Assembly: GCF_900167145.1 (NCBI RefSeq)
Contig: NZ_FUWG01000012.1
Span: forward strand, 1 to 64,000
Direction of reading: 5' to 3'
Source of the DNA: Treponema porcinum
Lineage (GTDB): Bacteria > Spirochaetota > Spirochaetia > Treponematales > Treponemataceae
DNA length: 64,000 nucleotides
Shown here: in pieces, positions 1 to 9,789 of the stretch
Numbering within the stretch: the first letter of the stretch is position 1
Layout: each line of letters starts with the position of its first letter
Notes under the pieces: generated by a model
Seen by the model: the letters and a program-made list of their open reading frames with translations, nothing else
Told to the model about the DNA's origin: nothing
Database searches by the model: none
Made by a program: the position numbers and the translations under genes

Positions 1-622
<622 letters not shown>

Positions 623-876
623 TATTTCTTAGGCCCGAAGGCCTGAGATTTCAACATCATTTCAGTCCGAAACCTTCTTTATGCTCTTATTAAAGAATTG
701 CAGACGCCGTCCTTCCTTTCGGCTTTCAGGCGTCCGGGTTTCATTTCTTGGGAAGCTACCCTTTACAAGGACAGATTCCCGGCACGAACCTCTTGTATTT
801 CGTCTTTCTTTCCTTCCCTTTTATGTCAAACACCGTATGTACTGCCGTGCAGGAGTCCTGCGCGACGGTGATAATG

Positions 877-905
877 AATATACACCCGGAACGAAAAAGT
901 GTCAA
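877..905 (-). promoter_or_regulatory. rRNA operon promoter
   Basis: On the minus strand a perfect -35 TTGACA (complement of 900-905) and a -10 TATATT (complement of 877-882) are separated by exactly 17 nt. Transcription would start near 870 and give a leader of about 250 nt before the 16S 5' end. The leader holds the small hairpin AGGCC/GGCCT near 631-645. This is the strongest promoter match next to the rRNA gene. No Fis-type sites or UP elements were verified, although the flank (905-960) is very A/T-rich. Confidence 0.8.
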
Positions 906-1141
906 CTCCTAACTGTAAAAAAATTCATCTTTTTTTTTACTTTTTTTTGATTTTTTTTATCTTTTCCTGCATCCTTTTTTTAACAAAAAACAGCGCGGCG
1001 GAAAATGCACGGAAAAGGACGGACGGAGCGGAGGGCGGAACAGCAGGAAGCGCGCTGCGCGGAAATTACGCCTGCGCCGGTATGGAACGGTGCGACCCGA
1101 ACGGGGAGCAGGACGGCGGCAGATAGAAAAACTGCCCCGAT
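906..1141. other. Intergenic stretch without a recognisable gene
   Basis: Between the rRNA promoter and the terminator of the next gene there is an A/T-rich tract (905-990) followed by a G/C-rich stretch. The short open frames here have no signal peptide, no ribosome binding site and no recognisable family. I see no tRNA cloverleaf. The A/T-rich part could act as an UP element for the rRNA promoter (inference). Confidence 0.5.
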
Positions 1142-1180
1142 AAAAAAAAGCCCCTCCGTGCGGCGGAAAGGCTTTTCTGA
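1142..1180 (-). terminator. Intrinsic terminator of the 1263-1610 gene
   Basis: On the minus strand an imperfect stem (AGCCTTTCCG / CGGAGGGGCT, 5-nt loop) is followed by a run of eight T. It lies about 85 nt after the stop of the small coiled-coil gene and blocks read-through towards the rRNA promoter. Confidence 0.75.
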
Positions 1181-1262
1181 ATGAAAAAAAAACTGCGGGC
1201 GAGCCGGCGGACCGAGCCTCTGGCGGGCCGTGGAACACCGGTGGGTGATTTTCGTTTGCGCC

Positions 1263-1610
1263 CTACTCTTCTGCATCTTTCGTTTTAGGATGTTCTTCGG
1301 CAAGGGTTTCTTCGCGTTTTTTTATTTCTTCATTATAACGGGAAATTTCCTTGATGATTGTAGCAACTGTATCTTCCGAAGCAGAAACAGACGCTGACGG
1401 TTCTGCAAGGAAACGCGCGGCAACGAGTTCGCCAAGACGGATATATTCGGCTTCACGCTTTGTTTCAAGCTGGTGTTTTTCAATGCGGATAACGCTTTTG
1501 TCGCTGAAGTCCTGCATTGCAACGCCGGCTTTTCCGATTGCCTTTTTTGATGAAGTTACGACTTTATCGACTCCCTGCTTGAACTTTTCCTTTAATTCTT
1601 CTGTGTTCAT
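1263..1610 (-). CDS. Small conserved-looking coiled-coil protein of unknown function
   Basis: This 115-residue protein starts with ATG preceded by a good AGGAG site. It is rich in Lys, Glu and Ala and has no signal peptide or membrane segment. Residues 1-40 are a basic amphipathic helix region, and the tail (about 85-115) is strongly charged with EEIKKREETLAEEH, which suggests coiled coil. It is probably cytoplasmic. I do not recognise a family and assign no function. It is a single-gene unit with its own terminator, and it lies on the same strand as the phosphatase gene that ends at 1706. Confidence 0.7.
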   Translation of the reverse strand: MNTEELKEKFKQGVDKVVTSSKKAIGKAGVAMQDFSDKSVIRIEKHQLETKREAEYIRLGELVAARFLAEPSASVSASEDTVATIIKEISRYNEEIKKREETLAEEHPKTKDAEE

Positions 1611-1705
1611 AATCTGCTCCTGATAGAAAATAATCTTCTGTCATCACTAATATAATCCTGTTTTTATGGATTGTGAAGTTTTTTTTTGCTCCGGCGCGCC
1701 GTTTT

Positions 1706-4700
1706 TTACTGCCGCCTGATTGCAAGAAGCGTAAGGTCATCCGCCTGGTCGTCTTCCATTATGAAGTTGTACTGGACGTACTCTGTTCCGATGTCGTCGG
1801 CAGAGGCTGAACTGTCAATCAGGCAGTATTTTCCGTAAAGGTTAAAATGTTCTTTAAGGAAGCTGTCTATGCGGCGGTCTACTTTGATTGTGTCGGCTTC
1901 TGTTGCGGAAAGCGGCTTGTACATTCGGAATACTTTTTCTACTGCGATAAGCGCGGTGATTGCTTCGACTGAATTTCCTTCGCAGCCGGTAAAATCGAAT
2001 ACTAGAGTGTCTTCCGCGCCGAATGAGCCTTCTTTTTTTAACGTGAACGTTTTGCGCGCAAAAACTGCTTCGATAACCTGCTTTACGCGGTCTGCCTCTA
2101 ACAGTTCTTTTTTGTCTTCGATTTTTCCGTTCACTTCTTCCTGCATTACCTGTCCGTTTTCATCGCGAACAAGGCGCGTTGCTTCTTCGATGCCGTCTGT
2201 ATAAAGGAAGAGAATGTCGCCGTGCATAAAGGCGGCTTTTTCAAGGGCAAATCCGCCTTTCATATCTATCATAAAGGACGGGAACGGTCCTGCGGCGGGC
2301 GTTTCTTTAAGGGAAATTACTTTTAGTTCACTCGCTTTTGTGTCATACAGGTGAACGATGTTGTCGCCGGCGTTGCACAAATACATCTGTCCGGAGTCTG
2401 CGTCGAAAAGAATAAGGATTATGGTAGCGAATTTTCCTTTTAATCCGAGCGATTCAAGAAAATCGTTTATCTGGTAGACGAGTTTTGTAATGTTCGTGCC
2501 GTTTTTTGCGGTAGACCAGTTTTCAAAAAATTTATTGAAGAGGGTGGCGACGACTGTCATAATAAGACCTGCCGGTGTTCCGTGCCCGGACGCATCGCTT
2601 TTGATGAATACGTACCAGCGGTCGTCCAGTTTTTTGTAGTCAAAATAATCTCCGGAAACGGCGGAAGCGCCTTCGTAATAGCCGAATGCTTCGATGTTTT
2701 TGTCGGAATAGGATGCAGTCGTCTTTTGTCCTGTTCCTAAATCTGTCTTGTCTAAGGGAAGAAAGGCTTTCTGGACGGCTTTTCCGTCGTTCGTAAGTTT
2801 TTCTTCGATTGCCGCATAGGCAAGTTCTTCTTTCAGGCGGTTCATTGCCGCGCCAAGCCTTCCTATTTCATCGTTTCGCGAAAGGGATATGTTTTTCTTT
2901 TCGCCGGCAAGGTTTTCCTTGTGTTTTTCATCTGCGATTTTCTGGACGAATTTTTCAAGCTGCCTGATAGGTGCTGCAATATGACGTCCGATTATGACAG
3001 AGCCAATTCCTCCTATTACGATGATTACGCCGGCAACGATTGATACGATAATGATGATACTGCGTTTTGCGTTTTCAACGGCTTTTAAGAGGGATACTGT
3101 ACTTACGCGCACAAAGACAAGTCCACGCACGAAGTATTCTGAATTTCCCATACGGAAAATAATCGGACGGTAGAACATATAGGAAGTCTGGTTACTGTCA
3201 AGATGTCCTGCGTCAAAATGCGGCTGAGAACCGGAGCCGTCGCGCGCAAAACGTTCCATCTGTTCGTTCATAAAAACTGTAAGGCTACGGGATTCTTCAT
3301 TTATGATTGAAAGGCGGCGCATTGAATTCCTGTCTGTCATAAGGCTGAGTTTGTCGCCTTCTGCATTAAGGCTTGCAATTCGGGAAGATGTTTTTCCAAG
3401 TTCGGAAGAAATGCTGCTGTTTAACTGAAGGCAGATGTCGTCATACGAGCCGGCAAATTCTTCCGAAATACGTGAAATTCCAAGAATAAGCTGAGGCGTG
3501 TCTATTTTTTTTGCAATTTCAGAATCGTTTGATGCCCACACGTGCATTACGGAGTCTTTGTATTCGCGGCTGGCAGAAACGCCGGACTCGGAAGAAAAAC
3601 CGACTATTGTAGCAGAAACGGCTTCCTGTACGCCGGAAATCTGGTCTGGAAGCATACTGAGTTCAAGGACGTTATTCGTAGGCATATACGCTTTTGCCCC
3701 GGAAGAAAGGCTTGAAAGAAGGACATTTACGCGGTCCATAAGGCTTTCTGAAAGTTCCTTTTCTGTCTGCGCAATACGGAAGCGGTAGAACGGAACGGTA
3801 ACGCTTACTACAATAAGAATAATCAGGGAATAGGTAAAGCCGACGATTTCATACAAAAGGCTTCCCCTGCCTTTCATCCTGCTGTTTTTGTCTTTCTGCA
3901 ATATGTCGCGCGGTGTATTTTTCTTCATAAAAATCCCCCTTTGGGTTTTAGTCTGAGTTTCTGTCTGATTTACTGTCTGATACAAAAGCGTTCGTACTGT
4001 GCAGGCATCCTTTATGTTCCGTATGATTGCTACAGCAAAGTAAATAAGGAACAAAAGTGATGCGGCTACTGTAAGCACAAAAAGAACCGTGCCTATATCC
4101 ATCCTATATGTATACGAGTCCCGGAATGCATAATAATCAGGAACGTACTGATATGGATTTTCAATTTTTACTGTTCCGGTTGCCTCTATCGTAAGGATAG
4201 GACGGTAGCTCATTGTAAGACCGCGGTCAGAATGGAGTATTCCTACAAAATATGAGCCTTCTTCCAAATCTGCATCAAGCGGTATTCCTGAAACGCTCGT
4301 ATTTGATTTTACCGTAAAGCCGGATGAAACTTCATAATCGTACGGCGCCTTTCCTTTTTTATCGATAATGATTTTTGTAATAGTTCCGTCTATGAGAAAA
4401 TCAGAACCTGTTATGGTAAGGAAAATTTCTCCTGTACGGGAAGATGACGTTTCTACTTTTGCAATAGCTGTATGCGGAACGTATTTATTAAGGATGACAG
4501 GAATTACTGCCGGTTCTCCTGTAAATCCTGCTTCGTCAACTGCCGCCACAGTAAGAACGTAAAGACCGTTCGGGTAGTTTCTGAATGAAATTTCCGGGCG
4601 CAGGACATTTACAGAATCAGAAAGTTTTGTACCAGCGGAAATCTGACGGGAGTAAGAAGCAGAAAGCGTTTCGGTGTATGAACGCTGTTCTTCCGGAGTT

Positions 4701-6520
4701 TTTGCCGAAGGGTGGTTCGGCGTAGAAGCAAACGAACCGTCAACGGAAGAAAGGCGTTTTACGGCATAGGTGTAGCCGGTTATGTCATCGTCCAAAACGT
4801 CAGAAGTCCAGCGGATTGAAAATGTATTTGACGGCATAAAGCCTGTTTCGCCATCGTCCTGCGCATCAAATACGACTTTGCGCGGCGGAGTCTGGTCGTA
4901 ATAATAGGAAAAAACTGCCGGTTCAGACCAGTTTCCGGCATAATCATATGCGCACGCCTTAAAATACCATTTTCCTTCTGCCGAAGCGGTAAGCGTAAGG
5001 GAAGTTTCGCGCGGAAGAAGAAGATTGTCTTCTAACAGGACAGGAAGTTCGTCCTTATCCTGCGTCCAGCTATATACGTAACCTGCAATTTCGGAGGAAT
5101 CGTGCGGAAGCGTTATCTTAAATTTAGTTTTTTTATTTTTTGACCGTGCGAACTGTTTTATATTACTTGATGCAACAGACGGAGGCTGAACAGAAATGTC
5201 TGGAGAAAGAATACAGACGGAAGGAATATCTTTTGTCATTCCGTTGAATTTCTGCCAGACAAAACCAAGCTGCTTTACCTGACCTGTATTGTTTTTTTCA
5301 TAAATGAAAATCGGATATGCGAATAAATGCGGTGCTTTTCCGGAAGAAACTTTTTCTTCTTCCCACAGACTGCCGTTCCGCCTTGCAAAATAAACGGCTT
5401 CTACGCCGGAACGAGAATCAAACCAGGTTACGGCAACAGTTCCGTCCAAGGGAAAAAGAACTGCACGGCGCGAATTACCGGAAGCAATTTTTTCTGCCGT
5501 ATACGGAACAAGTCCGTTTCTGTCTATCTGCGCAATCCAAATTGAATCAGAAGCAGAATATCGTTCCCTTCGTTCCCACGCAACATAAACTGCACCGCCG
5601 GCAGAACAGACGTTCGGGCGTTGGTTCTGAAAAAGCGTAAAATCTTCAGAGGACGATACAGAGCCTTCCCCTGTAATAAGGACGGGTTCAGACCAGCGCC
5701 CTGTTCTTGCAGAACCGCGCGCCTCGTACAGCTGATACGATATTCTTGCGCCTTCCTGATGCTGTGCCTGAAAAACGACGACATCTTCATTTCCGTCTGC
5801 GCACAGTACAGGAGCAAATGGATTTTTCAGTTTCATAGACGGCGAAAATTCTTCAAAATCACCCCAGTCAATGCCGTTTGGAGAATAGGCGCAGTTCAGG
5901 TAAAACTGAAGTACGGAAAAAGAGTCTTCATCTGCCGGAGACTCTTCCGCAGACGAAGAATACGCGCTTCCTCTGGAACTGGATGCAAAAAGTGCAAAGC
6001 CGCCTGACGCACAGGCGTATATATTCGGCGCGATAAAGCGGTCTTCCCTTCTGGAATCTTTTACGCGGGAAAACGAAGCGGCGCTGTCGTTTGAAACGTA
6101 TACGGAAACAGAATTTGCATCATTAAGTACGGCAACGGCTATCGTTCCGGAACCAGACACCGCCGCCGAATACATATCAGGAACTTCTCCTGAATAGGAA
6201 AACGGGCCTGCAAATCGCAGGTTTTCGCGCCATTCGACTGCGCCGTCCTGATAGCGGCAGGAAAGGTAGATACGTTCGTTCCGGGTGTCAACGTCCTGCC
6301 AGAAAATGTAAGAGTCAGAACCGTTCGTTACGACTGACGGAAAACGGCTGTCCGTCTTTGTAAGCTGTTCCGGTTCTTCCCAGTAATAGCCGGCGCAAAA
6401 AGACGGTTCTGCGCAAAAAACAAAAACAGCCGTACACAAAAAAACAGCGGCACTGCGGAAAAATCGTCCGAAAAGAGAAAAGCAATTTTTATCTGCATAA
6501 ATGTTCATTCGTTCCGTCAT
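1706..6520 (-). CDS. Large membrane sensor with beta-propeller/FN3-like periplasmic part, HAMP and SpoIIE/PP2C phosphatase
   Basis: The protein has 1604 residues. A signal-like segment (about 15-42) is followed by a BNR/sialidase-like repeat region (about 45-440), fibronectin-III-like repeats (about 455-760) and a membrane segment (about 820-845). A second unit begins at Met865, with a membrane segment near 895-915, an extracytoplasmic sensor region, a third membrane segment, a HAMP region and a C-terminal PP2C/SpoIIE domain. Metal-binding acidic residues fit Asp1291 (GDYFDY), Asp1309 (DASGHG), Asp1442 (YTDGIEEA) and the final DDLTLLAIR motif. It probably dephosphorylates a Ser/Thr-phosphorylated regulator such as an anti-sigma antagonist (family inference). 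Its ATG follows the stop of the upstream repeat-protein gene after 1 nt, so the two are translationally coupled. A strong internal ribosome binding site precedes Met865. Confidence 0.85.
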   Translation of the reverse strand: MTERMNIYADKNCFSLFGRFFRSAAVFLCTAVFVFCAEPSFCAGYYWEEPEQLTKTDSRFPSVVTNGSDSYIFWQDVDTRNERIYLSCRYQDGAVEWRENLRFAGPFSYSGEVPDMYSAAVSGSGTIAVAVLNDANSVSVYVSNDSAASFSRVKDSRREDRFIAPNIYACASGGFALFASSSRGSAYSSSAEESPADEDSFSVLQFYLNCAYSPNGIDWGDFEEFSPSMKLKNPFAPVLCADGNEDVVVFQAQHQEGARISYQLYEARGSARTGRWSEPVLITGEGSVSSSEDFTLFQNQRPNVCSAGGAVYVAWERRERYSASDSIWIAQIDRNGLVPYTAEKIASGNSRRAVLFPLDGTVAVTWFDSRSGVEAVYFARRNGSLWEEEKVSSGKAPHLFAYPIFIYEKNNTGQVKQLGFVWQKFNGMTKDIPSVCILSPDISVQPPSVASSNIKQFARSKNKKTKFKITLPHDSSEIAGYVYSWTQDKDELPVLLEDNLLLPRETSLTLTASAEGKWYFKACAYDYAGNWSEPAVFSYYYDQTPPRKVVFDAQDDGETGFMPSNTFSIRWTSDVLDDDITGYTYAVKRLSSVDGSFASTPNHPSAKTPEEQRSYTETLSASYSRQISAGTKLSDSVNVLRPEISFRNYPNGLYVLTVAAVDEAGFTGEPAVIPVILNKYVPHTAIAKVETSSSRTGEIFLTITGSDFLIDGTITKIIIDKKGKAPYDYEVSSGFTVKSNTSVSGIPLDADLEEGSYFVGILHSDRGLTMSYRPILTIEATGTVKIENPYQYVPDYYAFRDSYTYRMDIGTVLFVLTVAASLLFLIYFAVAIIRNIKDACTVRTLLYQTVNQTETQTKTQRGIFMKKNTPRDILQKDKNSRMKGRGSLLYEIVGFTYSLIILIVVSVTVPFYRFRIAQTEKELSESLMDRVNVLLSSLSSGAKAYMPTNNVLELSMLPDQISGVQEAVSATIVGFSSESGVSASREYKDSVMHVWASNDSEIAKKIDTPQLILGISRISEEFAGSYDDICLQLNSSISSELGKTSSRIASLNAEGDKLSLMTDRNSMRRLSIINEESRSLTVFMNEQMERFARDGSGSQPHFDAGHLDSNQTSYMFYRPIIFRMGNSEYFVRGLVFVRVSTVSLLKAVENAKRSIIIIVSIVAGVIIVIGGIGSVIIGRHIAAPIRQLEKFVQKIADEKHKENLAGEKKNISLSRNDEIGRLGAAMNRLKEELAYAAIEEKLTNDGKAVQKAFLPLDKTDLGTGQKTTASYSDKNIEAFGYYEGASAVSGDYFDYKKLDDRWYVFIKSDASGHGTPAGLIMTVVATLFNKFFENWSTAKNGTNITKLVYQINDFLESLGLKGKFATIILILFDADSGQMYLCNAGDNIVHLYDTKASELKVISLKETPAAGPFPSFMIDMKGGFALEKAAFMHGDILFLYTDGIEEATRLVRDENGQVMQEEVNGKIEDKKELLEADRVKQVIEAVFARKTFTLKKEGSFGAEDTLVFDFTGCEGNSVEAITALIAVEKVFRMYKPLSATEADTIKVDRRIDSFLKEHFNLYGKYCLIDSSASADDIGTEYVQYNFIMEDDQADDLTLLAIRRQ
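3926..3942 (-). promoter_or_regulatory. Internal Shine-Dalgarno and ATG (Met865) inside the phosphatase gene
   Basis: On the minus strand AAAGGGGGA (complement of 3934-3942) lies 5 nt before an in-frame ATG. The following residues, MKKNTPRDIL, are a typical cytoplasmic N terminus ahead of a membrane segment. This is the best ribosome binding site anywhere in the gene, better than the one at the annotated start. It could give a separate 740-residue HAMP-PP2C protein. Confidence 0.6.
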
Positions 6521-6521
6521 A

Positions 6522-9500
6522 TTACATACGAGCCTTTATTCGCTTCTGAAGTTCCAGTATCCGGGCAGATTTTTTATTTTCCGGCTTCTGAAGCAGCTGG
6601 TTTACAAGTGCATTTGCCATAACAACATTATTCTGCTGAAGTTCCTGAATTGCCCTGTTGTATTTTTCCGTATCTTCTGCAGACATAACGACTGACAGGT
6701 TTCCTCCAAGTCGGATGGAAATTTCATCTTTCAAAAGAATAGCATCCTCATTCCCAGAATTCAACTTGATTGCTTCGTCAACTTTTGCAAGTGCCTGACG
6801 CAGTTTTTCTTCATCACGTCCGGCAGAAGAAAACAGTTTCTGCGCTTCTGCATAAAGAGATTTTGACTGTGCAATATCATTTTTCTGAACGGCTTTCTGC
6901 CGAACTCCTACTTCAACTTCAACATCGTAAATCAGTTTTTTTATTCCCGGATAGTCAGGATTTATTTCGTACAAATCAAGCAAATCGCTGTAAGCCTGAC
7001 GCTGTTTTTCCTTTACCTTGTAATCTTCCTTAATGGCATTGATTTTCTGTTCAAAGCGGACTGCAAATTCCTTTGGCTCACGAATCTGCTGAATGCGGAG
7101 CGTAGTAAGGTTTGCTTCCTGATTAAGCGGATAGACAAGACGAAGTTCCTCAAGTTTTTCAATCGCCCTGTCAAACAAATCATTTGATTTCTGAATGTCG
7201 CCTTTTTTTCTGGCAGAAATGCCCTGCTTGTAATACTGCGTTGCAATGCTCAGAACCTGCGACATTTCCGGGTACAGAGAATCAGACGGAAGGAGAACTC
7301 GCCCTGTTTTCATAGACAAAGCAGTGTCTACAATCGCCATAAGGTTTGTAATTTCGGCATCTTCTTCAACATTCGTATCTGCCCAGCGGGCTTTTGCGTT
7401 TGAAAGATATTTTTCCGCAATCTGGAAATTTCCGTTGAAATATTCACGCCGCGCCGCATTTTTAAGGTTACGGACTTCGCGAACAACGAGAATATTCTCT
7501 TTTTCCTTAATTTCTTCGCCCAGCGAACGAAGCGCGGCATCGCTTGAAGAACGGAGAAAAGCATCGTCATTATAGGAAAGCGCTTCTACATATTTGTCGC
7601 CGGCTTCCTGAAGGCGTTTACGCGCATTTTCAAAATTTTCTGACTTGAGCGCTTTCTGAGCCTGACTGAAACGAAGGTCTGCCTCGTTCAGTGCTTTCTG
7701 GTAGAATTTTAAAAATGACGAAGCGGCATCACTGTTTTTGCGGATTGCAGCAAGTACCGAATCAAGTCGCGCTGAAGACGCCTGAATAGAGGAACGTTCG
7801 TCCGTGTAAAGGCTGCTGTATTTTCCGTTCAATGCGGTAAGAGAGTATGAAAGCATTTTTTTCGCAGACGTTACTGTTTTTGTAAGGGCTTCACCCTGCG
7901 TAAGGGCGGCGGACGGATAGCGGCGCAGTATGTCGTCGGTGCCGTTTGTTTTTCCGTCGACAAGCTCTTCTTGCAAAAGCAGTTCTTTTTCCGAATAGCC
8001 GGCTGCATCCTCTCCAAAACCGGCGTATAAACCGGCAATCTGCACCCAGAGCGAAGAACTTTTCTGCGCGGCAAATTTCTGCGCTTGTTCGTTGAGCTGC
8101 CCTGAAAACGCGGAAAAGGAGTTCCAGTCGATAAGAGAATCGGTGATGTCAACGCCGGCTGTTTTTGTACGTCGGATAGCGGTCATATCGGAAGACAAAG
8201 TTTTCTGAGCATTCCTGTACTGCTGTGCCCAGACTGCGCCGTCTGGTTTTTCTGCATTCATCGTCCGTATCGAATCTTCTATACTTGCAGAAACTGAAGC
8301 AAGGAGTGATATTTCTTCCGCAGTGTTGTTCTGAAATTCTGCAAAGTTTTCCGATGTAAAGTCGTCCTCTCCTGCCACATAATTTTTTCCAGCAGACGAA
8401 GCCGCATCTGCAAAAGCCGACTCACAGATTTCCTGTATTGTACGGTATGTTTCTGAAAGGCGCTCCGTATGTTCTGCAACAAGTGAAGCAAATTCGACTG
8501 AAGTTTTATAATTCTGAAATCCTTTCTGATAGTTCGTCATATCAGAAGAAAGAAGAAGGCTGTATAAATCGTTAAGGCGCACAGCATAGGCGGCAACAGT
8601 CCTGACGGACGAAAGTTTTTCAGCCCGTATCGTATCCTGCCCTTGAAAAAACGCCTCGTTTTCCGCTGAAAAAGCCTTTACTGCACGCGCCATTGCCGAA
8701 ACTGACTCGTTTTTAAGGTCTTCAAGGCTTACGTTCCAGAAACCGTCAAGTACACCCTCAAAACCGCAGTCCGGATCTTCCTGCCAGCCGAACACAGTAT
8801 CGCGCGCATAGCGCAGAAAAAGATTGCACTCTTCTTCCTTCCTTGCGCCGGTTTTACCGTACAGGGAATCAAAAGACGCTCCAGACAAAAGAATTCCATT
8901 ACGAATTCCGGCGTATGCAGAAAATGATGCTTCCACTTCAGAAAACGCACCCGCAATCGCGCCTGAATTTCCAGATGCAAGAACGGCTTTATACGCATCT
9001 GAAGCACGGCGCAGACGTTCCGCCGCCGCAGGAAACTGAGATGCAAACGTTCGGATATTTACAAAATTCTTTTCCACTTCTGCATAAATAGGTTTTTCTG
9101 AATATTCGTCATCAAACGAAAGACGGTATATAAAAAATCCGTCATCCGCACGCTTCAACGCCTCTTCAAACGCGCCTTTTTTTACAAGCGCGGCCGTTTC
9201 GTTCTGAATTAAACTGTATTTTGCAAGTTCAGCAAGATTATTCGTGTCTTTTATTATATCAAGCCGCCTGTCCGCCGGATTATGCTCCATTGCAACAAGG
9301 CGCTCCGTTATCCGTCCGAGTTTTTCCGTATTTTCAGGTTCTTCGCGGATTACCTTTAAAAGCTGCCGCGCAAGAACTGTATACAAATCACGCGCTTTCA
9401 TTATTTTGCTTATTCGCTGCTGAACGCTGTCAAACTGCTCCGGGTTTGCATCAAAATATTTATTCAGCTCAAGAAGAGCCGTATCGTACTCCGTATTTTT

Positions 9501-9665
9501 TATAAGTACATCAATCTGCTTAAGCGTAAGATTTTCCTGCTTTTGGGAAGAATCAGTTTCTGTTTTTGACTCAGTGCGCACGCGTTCCGCCGCCCCTAAA
9601 TTCCACAGGGCAGAAAAGAGTGAGAAAAACAGAAATACAGAAAGATACTTATGTTTTTTTTTCAT
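6522..9665 (-). CDS. Exported TPR-like/coiled-coil repeat protein, partner of the downstream phosphatase
   Basis: The start is taken at an ATG giving MKKKHKYLSVFLFF, a clear signal peptide ending near the AAERV region; a TTG 21 nt upstream is less likely. The protein has about 1047 residues. The body is almost wholly helical with TPR-like repeats (EYDTALLELNKYFDANPEQ near the N terminus, further repeats at the C terminus) and long coiled-coil stretches. It is probably a periplasmic scaffold. Its stop lies 1 nt before the ATG of the phosphatase gene, so the two likely act together, perhaps as a sensing scaffold for the propeller ectodomain (inference). No catalytic motif is seen. Family-level function is unknown. 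Confidence 0.75.
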   Translation of the reverse strand: MKKKHKYLSVFLFFSLFSALWNLGAAERVRTESKTETDSSQKQENLTLKQIDVLIKNTEYDTALLELNKYFDANPEQFDSVQQRISKIMKARDLYTVLARQLLKVIREEPENTEKLGRITERLVAMEHNPADRRLDIIKDTNNLAELAKYSLIQNETAALVKKGAFEEALKRADDGFFIYRLSFDDEYSEKPIYAEVEKNFVNIRTFASQFPAAAERLRRASDAYKAVLASGNSGAIAGAFSEVEASFSAYAGIRNGILLSGASFDSLYGKTGARKEEECNLFLRYARDTVFGWQEDPDCGFEGVLDGFWNVSLEDLKNESVSAMARAVKAFSAENEAFFQGQDTIRAEKLSSVRTVAAYAVRLNDLYSLLLSSDMTNYQKGFQNYKTSVEFASLVAEHTERLSETYRTIQEICESAFADAASSAGKNYVAGEDDFTSENFAEFQNNTAEEISLLASVSASIEDSIRTMNAEKPDGAVWAQQYRNAQKTLSSDMTAIRRTKTAGVDITDSLIDWNSFSAFSGQLNEQAQKFAAQKSSSLWVQIAGLYAGFGEDAAGYSEKELLLQEELVDGKTNGTDDILRRYPSAALTQGEALTKTVTSAKKMLSYSLTALNGKYSSLYTDERSSIQASSARLDSVLAAIRKNSDAASSFLKFYQKALNEADLRFSQAQKALKSENFENARKRLQEAGDKYVEALSYNDDAFLRSSSDAALRSLGEEIKEKENILVVREVRNLKNAARREYFNGNFQIAEKYLSNAKARWADTNVEEDAEITNLMAIVDTALSMKTGRVLLPSDSLYPEMSQVLSIATQYYKQGISARKKGDIQKSNDLFDRAIEKLEELRLVYPLNQEANLTTLRIQQIREPKEFAVRFEQKINAIKEDYKVKEKQRQAYSDLLDLYEINPDYPGIKKLIYDVEVEVGVRQKAVQKNDIAQSKSLYAEAQKLFSSAGRDEEKLRQALAKVDEAIKLNSGNEDAILLKDEISIRLGGNLSVVMSAEDTEKYNRAIQELQQNNVVMANALVNQLLQKPENKKSARILELQKRIKARM

Positions 9666-9718
9666 AAATTGTCTAAAATAATCCAAGAAGTTTTCATATT
9701 ATATAGTAGTATATACCT

Positions 9719-9764
9719 AATTTCGGCATATTTATTTATAGAATAGAGTAAAATTACCGAAATT
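9719..9764. promoter_or_regulatory. Inverted repeat in the divergent intergenic region
   Basis: AATTTCGG (9719-9726) and CCGAAATT (9757-9764) form an 8-bp inverted repeat with 30 nt between the arms. It sits in the A/T-rich region between the divergent repeat-protein gene and the UPF0164 gene. It could be a regulator site shared by both promoters, but chance is also possible in such A/T-rich DNA. Confidence 0.3.
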
Positions 9765-9789
9765 GTAATATATTGTAACAGGATATTTT

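Noticed and set aside
5524..9505. Many frames of 60-130 codons opposite or inside the phosphatase and repeat-protein genes
   Set aside because: They overlap long, clearly coding frames with domain content and have biased, Arg/Leu/Lys-rich translations typical of shadows.
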